Below are positions 49,082 to 61,300 of a stretch of DNA of 64,000 bases, in pieces (position 1 is the stretch's first letter; each line of letters starts with the position of its first letter). This DNA comes from Nephrocerus scutellatus (Eukaryota; Arthropoda; Insecta; Diptera; Pipunculidae). The translations under genes and the position numbers were made by a program. The notes beneath the pieces were generated by a model. It was not told the origin of the DNA, did not search any database, and saw only the letters and a program-made list of their open reading frames with translations. Location: assembly GCA_947095585.1 (NCBI GenBank), contig OX352765.1:59794920-59858919 (forward strand). Reading direction: 5' to 3'.

Positions 49082-51114
49082 TGCTCTGATTGTCTAAAAT
49101 AGTACTAGCCCTTTATAGCTTATGACACGAACTTTCTAATGAAGGTATAATTTAATATTAAAATTTAAATCCTGCCCCACTAACATATCAGAAACCTTCA
49201 AAAATTTATAAATCTTGTAAATCAACATTATCTTTAATTGCTCTAATGATGGTATTATTTAATCATAAAATTTAAATCCTGCCCCACCAACAATTTATAA
49301 AATTGAGTACCCAACATTTTCGTTAATTGCGATAAGTCCCGTTAGGCTTGCTCTGATTTTCCATTATGTTACCAGCCTTTCATAGCATATGACATCAGCT
49401 TTCTAATAATGGTAATATTTAATCTAAAATTTAAATCCTGCCCCAATAACAAATCAGAAACCACCAACAATTTATAAAATTTAGTAACCAACATTTTCGT
49501 TAATTGCGATAAGTCCCGTTAGGCTTTCTCTGATTTTTCATTATGTTACCAGCCTTTCATAGCATATGACATCAGCTTTCTAATAATGGTAATATTTAAT
49601 CTAAAATTTAAATCCTGACCCACTAACATATCAGAAACCTACAACAATTTATAAAATTTTGTACCCAAATTTTTCTTTAATTACGTTAAATACCGTTAGG
49701 CTTTCTCTGATTTTCCATTATGTTACCAGCCTTTCATAGCATATGACACGAGCTTTCTAATGATGGTATTATGTAACCTTAAAATTTAAATCATGCCCCA
49801 CTAACAAATCAGAAACCTACAACAATTTATAAAATTTAATAACCAACATTTTCTTTAAATGCTATAAGTCCCGTTAGGCTTGTTCTGATTGTCCAACATA
49901 TTGACAAGCCTATTATATCTTATGACACGAACTTTCCAACGATGGTAATATTTGATCATAAAATTCAATTCTTGTCCCACTATCAAACAAAAACCTCCAA
50001 CAATTTATAAAATTTAGTACCCAACATTTCCGTTAATTGCGATAAGTCCCGTTAGTCTTGCTCTGATTGGCCAACATAGTACTAGCCTTTTATAGCATAT
50101 TATACGAGCTTTCTAATGATGGTATTATTTAACAATAAAATTTAAATCATGCCCCACTAACAAATCAGAAACCTTCAACAATTTATAAAATTTTGTACCC
50201 AAATTTTACTTTAATTACGTTACTTACCGTTACGCTTGCTCTTATTGTCCAACATAGTACTAGCCTTTATAGCTTATGATACGAGCTTTCCAACGATGAT
50301 CATAAAACTCAAATGTACCCCACTATCATATTAAAAGCCTTCAACAATGTATAAAATTTAGTACCCAAAATTTTCTTTAATTGCTATAAGTCCCGTAAGG
50401 CTTGCTCTGATTTTCCAACATAGTAATAGCCTTTCATAGCCTATGACACGTGCTGTCAAAGGGTGTTAATATTTGATCATAAAATTAAAATCTTGCCCCA
50501 CTATCAAACAAAAAACCTCCAAAAATTTATAAAATTTAATACCCACATTTTTCTTTAATTACGATTAGTCCCGTTTGCCTTGCTCTGATTTTCCAACATA
50601 GTTATATCATTTATAGCTTATGACACGAGCTTTCTAATGATTGTATTATTTAATCATAAAATTTAAATCCTTCCCCACTATCAAATCAGAAACCACCAAC
50701 AATTTCTAAAATTTAGTACCCAACATTTTCGTTAATTGCGGTAAGTCCCGTTAGGCATGCTCTGATTGTCTAACATAGTACTAGCCCTTTATAGCTTATG
50801 ACACGAACTTTCTAATGAAGGTATAATTTAATCTTAAAATTTAAATCCTGCCCCACCAACAATTTATAAAATTGAGTACCCAACATTTTCGTTAATTGCG
50901 ATAAGTCCCGTTAGGCTTGCTCTGATTTTCCATTATGTTACCAGCCTTTCATAGCATATGACATCAACTTTCTAATAATGGTAATATTTAATCTAAAATT
51001 TAAATCCTGCCCCAATAACAAATCAGAAAACACAAACAATTTATAAAATTTAGTAACCAACATTTTCGTTAATTGCGATAAGTCCCGTTAGGCTTTCTCT
51101 GATTTTCCATTATG
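49082..51114 (+). repeat. Block K sub-unit, second copy of ~45,856-47,892
   Basis: Begins with an in-register hybrid, TTAGTCTTGCTCTGATT joined to GTCTAAAATAGTACTAG, and follows 45,856 onward at an offset of about 3,222-3,226 bp. It lacks the GGTAAT expansion of the first copy and diverges where the first copy has CATTATCCAATAAC. The distinctive CCAACATATTGACAAGCC occurs at 46,671, 49,893 and 51,461. Confidence 0.86.
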
Positions 51115-52386
51115 TTACCAGCCTTTCATAGCATATGACATCAGCTTTCTAATAATGGTAATATTTAATCTAAAATTTAAATCCTGACCCACTAACATAT
51201 CAGAAACCTACAACAATTTATAAAATTTTGTACCCAAATTTTTCTTTAATTACGTTAAATACCGTTAGGCTTTCTCTGATTTTCCTTTATGTTACCAGCC
51301 TTTCATAGCATATGACACGAGCTTTCTAATGATGGTATTATTTAACCTTAAAATTTAAATCATGCCCCACTAACAAATCAGAAACCTACAACAATTTATA
51401 AAATTTAATAACCAACATTTTTTTAAATGCTATAAGTACCGTTAGGCTTGTTCTGATTGTCCAACATATTGACAAGCCTATTATATCTTATGACACGAAC
51501 TTTCCAACGAAGGTAATATTTGATCATAAAATTCAATTCTTGTCCCACTATCAAACAAAAACCTCCAACAATTTATAAAATTTAGTACCCAACATTTCCG
51601 TTAATTGCGATAAGTCCCGTTAGTCTTGCAACGTCCAACATAGTACTAGCCTTTTATAGCTTATTATACGAGCTTTCTAATGATGGTATTATTTAACAAT
51701 AAAATTTAAATCATGCCCCACTAACAAATCAGAAACCTTCAACAATTTATAAAATTTTGTACCCAAATTTTACTTTAATTACGTTACTTACCGTTACGCT
51801 TGCTCTTATTGTCCAACATAGTACTAGCCTTTATAGCTTATGATACGAGCTTTCCAACGATGATCATAAAACTCAAATGTTACCCCACTATCATATTAAA
51901 GGCCTTCAACAATGTATAAAATTTAGTACCCAAAATTTTCTTTAATTGCTATAAGTCCCGTAAGGCTTGCTCTGATTTTCCAACATAGTAATAGCCTTTC
52001 ATAGCCTATGACACGCGCTGTCAAAGGGTGTTAATATTTGATCATAAAATTAAAATCTTGCCCCACTAAATCTTAAAATTTAAATCCTGCCCCACCAACA
52101 ATTTATAAAATTGAGTACCCAACATTTTCGTTAATTGCGATAAGTCCCGTTAGGCTTGCTCTGATTTTCCATTATGTTACCAGCCTTTCATAGCATATGA
52201 CATCAACTTTCTAATAATGGTAATATTTAATCTAAAATTTAAATCCTGCCCTAATAACAAATCAGAAAACACAAACAATTTATAAAATTTAGTAACCAAC
52301 ATTTTCGTTAATTGCGATAAGTCCCGTTAGGCTTTCTCTGATTTTCCATTATGTTACCAGCCTTTCATAGCATATGACATCAGCTT

Positions 52387-52396
52387 TCTAATAAGT
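52387..52396 (+). other. Junction of the 15,725-bp duplication, ATAA microhomology
   Basis: The left side follows a monomer with CAGCTTTCTAATAATGG and the right side follows 36,666 with TTGCGATAAGTCCCG. The join reads CTTTCTAATAAGTCCCG. ATAA is common to both parents. The join links monomer position ~150 to position ~70, so it is out of register. I saw this sequence nowhere else in the window. Confidence 0.93.
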
Positions 52397-55300
52397 CCCG
52401 TTAGGAATGCTCTGATTGTCTAAAATAGTACTAGCCCTTTATAGCTTATGACACGAACTTTCTAATGATGGTATTATTTAATCATAAAATTTAAATCCTG
52501 CCCAACCAACAATTTATAAAATTGAGTACCCAACATTTTCGTTAATTGCGATAAGTCCCGTTAGGCTTGCTCTGATTTTCCATTATGTTACCAGCCTTTC
52601 ATAGCATATGACATCAGCTTTCTAATAATGGTAATATTTAATCTAAAATTTAAATCCTGCCCCAATAACAAATCAGAAACTACCACCAATTTATAAAATT
52701 TAGTAACCAACATTTTCGTTAATTGCGATAAGTCCCGTTAGGCTTTCTCTGATTTTCCATTATGTTACCAGCCTTTCATAGCATATGACATCAGCTTTCT
52801 AATAATGGTAATATTTATTATAAAATTTAAATCCTGACCCACTAACATATCAGAAACCTACAACAATTTATAAAATTTTGTACCCAAATTTTTCTTTAAT
52901 TACGTTAAATACCGTTAAGCTTTCTCTGATTTTCCATTATGTTACCAGCCTTTCATAGCATATGACATCATATATCATCATAGCATATTTAATCATAAGT
53001 TTAAATCCCGCCACTCTAACAAATCAGAAACCTACAACAATTTATACAATTTAGTAACCAACATTTTCTTTAATTGCGATAAGTCTCGTTAGGCTTGCTC
53101 TGATTTTCCAACATAGTAATATCATTTATAGCTTATGACACGAGCTTTCTAATGATTGTATTATTTAATCATAAAATTAAAATCCTGCCCCACTATCAAA
53201 TCAGAAACCACCAACAATTTCTAAAATTTAGTACCCAACATTTTCGTTAATTGCGATAAGTCCCGTTAGGAATGCTCTGATTGTCTAAAATAGTACTAGC
53301 CCTTTATAGCTTATGACACGAACTTTCTAATGAAGGTATAATTTAATCTTAAAATTTAAATCCTGCCCCACTAACATATCAGAAACCTTCAAAAATTTAT
53401 AAATCTTGTAAATCAACATTATCTTTAATTGCTCTAATGATGGTATTATTTAATCATAAAATTTAAATCCTGCCCAACCAACAATTTATAAAATTGAGTA
53501 CCCAACATTTTCGTTAATTGCGATAAGTCCCGTTAGGCTTGCTCTGATTTTCCATTATGTTACCAGCCTTTCATAGCATATGACATCAGCTTTCTAATAA
53601 TGGTAATATTTAATCTAAAATTTAAATCCTGCCCCAATAACAAATCAGAAACCACCAACAATTTATAAAATTTAGTAACCAACATTTTCGTTAATTGCGA
53701 TAAGTCCCGTTAGGCTTTCTCTGATTTTCCATTATGTTACCAGCCTTTCATAGCATATGACATCAGCTTTCTAATAATGGTAATATTTAATATAAAATTT
53801 AAATCCTGACCCACTAACATATCAGAAACCTACAACAATTTATAAAATTTTGTACCCAAAATTTACTTTAATTGCTATAAGTCCCGTAAAGCTTGCTCTG
53901 ATTTTCCAACATAGTATTAGCCTTTCATAGCCTATGACACGTGCTTTCTAATGGTGGTAATACTTGATCATAAAATTCAATTCTTGTCCCACTATCAAAC
54001 AAAAACCTCCAACAATTTATAAAATTTAGTACCCAACATTTTCGTTAATTGCGATAAGTCCCGTTAGTCTTGCTCTGATTGTCCAACATAGTACTAGCCT
54101 TTTATAGCTTATGATACGAGCTTTCTAATGATGGTATTATTTAACAATAAAATTTAAATCATGCCCCACTAACAAATCAGAAACCTTCAACAATTTATAA
54201 AATTTTGTACCCAAATTTTACTTTAATTACGTTACTTACCGTTACGCTTGCTCTTATTGTCCAACATAGTACTAGCCTTTATAGCTTATGATACGAGCTT
54301 TCCAACGATGATCATAAAACTCAAATGTTACCCCACTATCATATCAAAAGCCTTCAACAATGTATAAAATTTAGTACCCAAAATTTTCTTTAATTGCTAT
54401 AAGTCCCGTAAAGCTTGCTCTGATTTTCCAACATAGTAATAGCCTTTCATAGCCTATGACACGTGCTATCTAAGGGTGGTAATATTTGATCATAAAATTA
54501 AAATATTGCCCCACTATCAAACAAAAAACCTCCAAAAATTTATAAAATTTAATACCCACATTTTTCTTAAATTACGATTAGTCCCGTTTGCCTTGCTCTG
54601 ATTTTCCAACATAGTAATATCATTTATAGCTTATGACACGAGCTTTCTAATGATTGTATTATTTAATCATAAAATTTAAATCCTGCCCCACTATCAAATC
54701 AGAAACCACCAACAATTTCTAAAATTTAGTACCCAACATTTTCGTTAATTGCGATAAGTCCCGTTAGGAATGCTCTGATTGTCTAAAATAGTACTAGCCC
54801 TTTATAGCTTATGACACGAACTTTCTAATGAAGGTATAATTTAATCTTAAAATTTAAATCCTGCCCCACTAACATATCAGAAACCTTCAAAAATTTATAA
54901 ATCTTGTAAATCAACATTATCTTTAATTGCTCTAATGACGGTATTATTTAATCATAAAATTTAAATCCTGCCAAACCAACAATTTATAAAATTGAGTACC
55001 CAACATTTTCGTTAATTGCGATAAGTCCCGTTAGGCTTGCTCTGATTTTCTATTATGTTACCAGCCTTTCATAGCATATGACATCAGCTTTCTAATAATG
55101 GTAATATTTAATCTTAAATTTAAATCCTGCCCCAATAACAAATCAGAAACCACCAACAATTTATAAAATTGAGTAACCAACATTTTCGTTAATTGCGATA
55201 AGTCCCGTTAGGCTTTCTCTGATTTCCCATTATGTTACCAGCCTTTCATAGCATATGACATCAGCTTTTTAATAATGGTAATATTTAATATAAAATTTAA

Positions 55301-58300
55301 ATCCTGACCCACTAACATATCAGAAACCTACAACAATTTATAAAATTTTGTACCCAAATTTTTCTTTAATTACGTTAAATACCGTTAGGCTTTCTCTGAT
55401 TTTCCATTATGTTACCAGACTTTCATAGCATATGACATCAGCTTTCTAATAATGGTAATATTTAATCTAAAATTTAAATCATGCCCCACTAACAAATCAG
55501 AAACCTACAACAATTTATAAAATTTAATAACCAACATTTTCTTTAAATCCTATAAGTCCCGTTAGGCTTGTTCTGATTGTCCAACATTGACAAGCCTATT
55601 ATATCTTATGACACGAACTTTCTAACGATGGTAATATTTGATCATAAAATTCAAATCTTACCCCACTATCAAATCAAAACCTTCAACAATTTTTAAAATT
55701 TAGTACCCAACATTTTCTTTAATTGCGATAAGTCCTGTTAGGCTTGCTCTGATTGTCCAACATAGTGCTAGACTTCTATAGCTTACGACACGATCTTTTT
55801 AATGATGGTAATATTTAATCATAAAATTTAAATCCTGCCCCACTAGAAAATCAGAAACCTACAACAATTTATAAAATTTAGTACCCAACATTTTCGTTAA
55901 TTGCGATAAGTCCCGTTAGTCTGGCTCTGATTGTCCAACATAGTACTAGCCTTTTATAGCTTATGATACGAGCTTTCTAATGATGGTATTATTTAACAAT
56001 AAAATTTAAATCATGCCCCACTAACAAATCAGAAACCTTCAACAATTTATAAAATTTTGTAACCAAATTTTATTTTAATTACGTTACTTACCGTTACGCT
56101 TGCTCTTATTGTCCAACATAGTACTAGCCTTTATAGCTTACGATACGGGCTTTCCAACGATGATCATAAAACTCAAATGTTACCCCACTATCATATCAAA
56201 AGCCTTCAACAATATATAAAATTTAGTACCCAAATTTTTCTTTAATTGCTATAAGTCCCGTAAGGCTTGCTCTGATTTTCCAACATAGTAATAGCCTTTC
56301 ATAGCCTATGACACGTGCTATCTAAGGGTGGTAATATTTGATCATAAAATTAAAATATTGCCCCACTATCAAACAAAAAACCTCCAAAAATTTATAAAAT
56401 TTAATACCCACATTTTTCTTTAATTACGATTAGTCCCGTTTGCCTTGCTCTGATTTTCCAACAAAGTAATATCATTTATAGCTTATGACACGAGCTTTCT
56501 AATGATTGTATTATTTAATCATAAAATTTAAATCCTGCCCCACTATCAAATCAGAAACCACCAACAATTTCTAAAATTTAGTACCCAACATTTTCGTTTA
56601 ATTGCGATAAGTCCCGTTAGGAATGCTCTGATTGTCTAACATAGTACTAGCCCTTTATAGCTTATGACACGAGCTTTCTAATGATTGTATTATTTAATCA
56701 TAAAATTTAAATCCTGCCCCACTATCAAATCAGAAACCACCAACAATTTATAAAATTGAGTAACCAACATTTTCGTTAATTGCGATAAGTCCCGTTAGGC
56801 TTGCTCTGATTTTCCATTATGTTACCAGCTTTTCATAGCATATGACATCAGCTTCCTAATAATGGTAATATTTAATCTAAAATTTAAATCCTGCCCCAAT
56901 AACAAATCAGAAACCACCAACAATTTATAAAATTTAGTAACCAACATTTTCGTTAATTGCGATAAGTCCCGTTAGGCTTTCTCTGATTTTCCATTATGTT
57001 ACCAGCCTTTCATAGCATATGACATCAGCTTTCTAATATTGGTAATATTTAATCTAAAATTTAAATCCTGACCCACTAACATATCAGAAACCTACAACAA
57101 TTTATAAAATTTTCTTTAATTGCGATAATTCCCGATAAGCTTGATCGTATTATCCAACATGTTACTAGCCTTTTATAACATATGCCACGAACTTTCCAAC
57201 AATGGTAATATTTGATCATAAAATTCAAATCTTACCCCACTATCAAATCAAAACCTTCATCAAATTTTAAAATTTAGTACCCAACATTTTTTTTAATTGC
57301 GATAAGTCCCGTTAGGCTTGCTCTTATTGTCCAAGATAGTACTAGCCTTCTACAGCTTACGACACGATCTTTTTAATGATGGTAATATTTAATCATAAAA
57401 TTTAAATCCTGCCACTCTAACAAATCAGAAACCTACAACAATTTATACAATTTAGTAACCAACATTTTCTTTAATTGCGATAAGTCTCGTTAGGCTTGCT
57501 CTGATTGTCCAACATTGACAATTCTTTTATAGCCTATGACAAGTGCTTTCTAAGGGTCGTAATATTTGATCATAAAATTAAAATCTTGCCACACTATAGC
57601 TTATGACACGAGCTTTCCCACGATGGCAATACTTGATCGTACATTTCAATTCTGATCCCACTATCAAACAAAAATCTCCCACAACTTATAAAATTTAGTT
57701 CCCAACATTTTCTTTAATTGCGATAAGTCCCGATAGGTTTGCTCTAAGTGTCCAACATGTTACCAGCCTTTCATAGCCTATGACACGTACTTTCTAAGAG
57801 TGGTAATATTTGACCATAAAATATAAATCTTGCCCCACTATCAAACAAAAAACCTTCAAAAAAATTTTTAAATTTAGTACCCAACATTTTATTTAATTGC
57901 GATAGGTCCCGTTAGGCTTGCTCTGATTGTCCATCATAGTACTAGCCTTTTATATCTTATGACACGAGCTTTCTAATGATGGTAATATTTAATCATAAAA
58001 TTTTAAATCCTGCCCCACTAACAAATCAGAAACAACCAACAATTTATAAAATTTAGTACCCAACATTTTCGTTAATTGCGATAAGTCCCGTTAGTCTTGC
58101 TCTGATTGTCCAACATAGTACTAGCCTTTTATAGCTTATGATACGAGCTTTCTAATAATGGTATTATTTAACAATAAAATTTAAATCATGCCCCACTAAA
58201 AAATCAGAAACCTTCAACAATTTATAAAATTTTGTACCAAAATTTTACTTTAATTACGTTACTTACCGTTACGCTTGTTCTTATTGTCCAACATAGTACT

Positions 58301-61300
58301 AGCTTTTATAGCTTATGATACGAGCTTTCCAACGATGATCATAAAACTCAAATGTTACCCCACTATCATATCAAAAGCCTTCAACAATGTATAAAATTTA
58401 GTACCCAAAATTTTCTTTAATTGCTATAAGTCCCGTAAGGCTTGCTCTGATTTTCCAACATAGTAATAGCCTTTCATAGCCTATGACACGTGCTATCTAA
58501 GGGTTGTAATATTTGATCATAAAATTAAAATCTTGCCCCACTATCAAACAAAAAACCTCCAAAAATTTATAAAATTTAATACCCACATTTTTCTTTAATT
58601 ACGATTAGTCCCGTTTGCCTTGCTCTGATTTTCCAACATAGTTACACCATTTATAGCTTATGACAAGAGCTTTCTAATGATTGTATTATTAAATCATAAA
58701 ATTTAAATCCTGCCCCACTATCAAATCAGAAACCACCAACAATTTCTAAAATTTAGTACCCAACATTTTCGTTAATTGCGATAAGTCCCGTTAGGCATGC
58801 TCTGATTGTCTAACATAGTACTAGCCCTTTATAGCTTATGACACGAACTTTCTAATGAAGGTATAATTTAATCTTAAAATTTAAATCCTGCCCCACCAAC
58901 AATTTATAAAATTGAGCACCCAACATTTTCGTTAATTGCGATAAGTCCCGTTAGGCTTGCTCTGATTTTCCATTATGTTACCAGCCTTTCATAGCATATG
59001 ACATCAACTTTCTAATAATGGTAATATTTAATCTAAAATTTAAATCCTGCCCCAATAACAAATCAGAAACCACCAACAATTTATAAAATTTAGTAACCAA
59101 CATTTTCGTTAATTGCGATAAGTCCCGTTAGGCTTTCTCTGATTTTCCATTATCCAATAACAAATCAGAAACCACCAACAATTTATAAAATTTAGTAACC
59201 AAGATTTTCGTTAATTGCGATAAGTCCCATTAGGCTTGCTCTGATTTTCCATTATCTTACCAGCCTTTCATAGCATATGACATCAGCTTTCTAATAATGG
59301 TAATATTTAATCTAAAATTTAAATCCTGCCCCAATAACAAATCAGAAACCACCAACAATTTATAAAATTTAGTAACCAACATTTTCGTTAATTGCGATAA
59401 GTCCCGTTAGGCTTTCTCTGATTTTCCAACATAGTACTAGCCTTTTATAGCTTATGATACGAGCTTTCTAATGATGGTATTATTTAACAATAAAATTTAA
59501 ATCATGCCCCAATAACAAATCAGAAACCTACAACAATTTATAAAATTTAGAACCCAACATTTTCTTTAATTGCGATAAGTCCTGTTAGGCTTGCTCTGAT
59601 TGTCCAACATTGACAATTCTTTTATAGCCTATGACAAGTGCTTTCTTTCTAATAATGGAAATATTTAATCTAAAATTTAAATCCTGACCCTGACTTTAAA
59701 AAATTTAGTACCAAACATTTTCTTTAATTGCGATAATTCCCGATAAGCTTGATCGTATTATCCAACATGTTACTAGCCTTTTGTAACATATGCCACGAAC
59801 TTTCCAACAATGGTAATATTTGATCATAAAATTCAAATCTTACCCCACTATCAAATCAAAACCTTCAACAAATTTTAAAATTGAGTACCCAAAATTTTTT
59901 TTAATTGCGATAAGTCCCGTTAGTCTTGCTCTGATTGTCCAACATAGTACTAGCCTTTTATAGCTTATGATACGAGCTTTCTAATGATGGTATTATTTAA
60001 CAATAAAATTTAAATCATGCCCCAATAACAAATCAGAAACCTACAACAATTTATAAAATTTAGTAACCAACATTTTCATTAATTGCGATAAGTCCTGTTA
60101 GGCTTGCTCTGATTGTCCAACATTGACAATTCTTTTATAGCCTATGACAAGTGCTTTCTAAGGGTCGTAATATTTGATCATAAAATTAAAATCTTGCCAC
60201 ACTATAGCTTATGACACGAGCTTTCCCACAATGGCAATACTTGATCGTACATTTCAATTCTGATCCCACTATCAAACAAAAATCTCCCACAACTTATAAA
60301 ATTTAGTACCCAACATTTTCTTTAATTGCGATAAGTCCCGATAGGTTTGCTCTAAGTGTCCAACATGTTACCAGCCTTTCAAAGCCTATGACACGTGCTT
60401 TCTAATGGTGGAAATATTTGATCTTAAATTAAATTCTTGCCACACTATCAAACAAAAAACCTCCAAAAATTTATAAAATTTAATACCCACATTTTTATAT
60501 AATAGCGATTAGTCCCGTTAGGCTTGCTCTGATTTTCCAACATAGTATCAGCCTTTCATAGCCTATGACACGTGCTTTCTAATGGTGGTAATACTTGATC
60601 ATAAAATTCAATTCTTGCCCACTATCAAACAAAAACCTCCAACAATTTATAAAATTTAGTACCCAACATTTTCGTTAATTGCGATAAGTCCCGTTAGTCT
60701 TGCTCTGATTGTCCAACATAGTACTAGCCTTTTATAGCTTATGATACGAGCTTTCTAATGATGGTATTATTTAACAATAAAGTTTAAATCATGCCCCAAT
60801 AACAAATCAGAAACCTACAACAATTTATAAAATTTAATAACCAACATTTTCTTTAAATGCTATAAAACCCGTTAGGCTTGTTCTGATTGTCCAACATTGA
60901 CAAGCCTATTATATCTTATGACACGAACTTTCCAACGATGGTAATATTTGATCATAAAATTCAAATGTTACCCCACTATCATATCAAAAACCTCCAACAA
61001 TTTATAAAATTTAGTACCCAACATTTTCGTTAATTGCGATAAGTCCCGTTAGTCTTGCTCTGATTGTCCAACATAGTACTAGCCTTTTATAGCTTATGAT
61101 ACGAGCTTTCTAATGATGGTATTATTTAACAATAAAATTTAAATCATGCCCCAATAACAAATCAGAAACCTACAACAATTTATAAAATTTAGTACCCAAA
61201 ATTTTCTTTAATTGCTATAAGTCCCGTAAGGCTTGCTCTGATTTTCTAACATAGTAATAGCCTTTCATAGCCTATGACACGTACTATCTAAGGGTGGTAA

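Larger units (their letters stand above)
36666..52390 (+). repeat. 15,725-bp segmental unit, copy 1
   Basis: The first 11,610 bp (36,666-48,275) recur at 52,391-64,000. The unit contains most of HOR-I copy 2 plus block K, so it is the highest level of repetition in the window. The offset is 15,725 bp at every point I tested (markers at 37,244, 43,417, 46,181 and 48,241), so there is no net indel. Confidence 0.94.
40813..52390 (+). repeat. Block K: mosaic with several internal duplications
   Basis: Made of the same monomer types as blocks C-I but in irregular order. Visible internal repeats are 42,466-43,700 with 46,930-48,165 (offset 4,464), about 44,191-45,030 with 48,296-49,090 (offset 4,105), about 45,856-47,892 with 49,082-51,114 (offset 3,226 falling to 3,222), and about 49,893-50,495 with 51,461-52,060 (offset 1,568). 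Several out-of-register joins occur: CATTATCCAATAAC near 43,425 and 47,890, TGCTTTCTTTCTAATAATGG near 43,915, CTGACCCTGACTTTAAAA near 43,965 and 48,245, and CCCCACTAAATCTTAAAA near 52,065. Confidence 0.87.
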
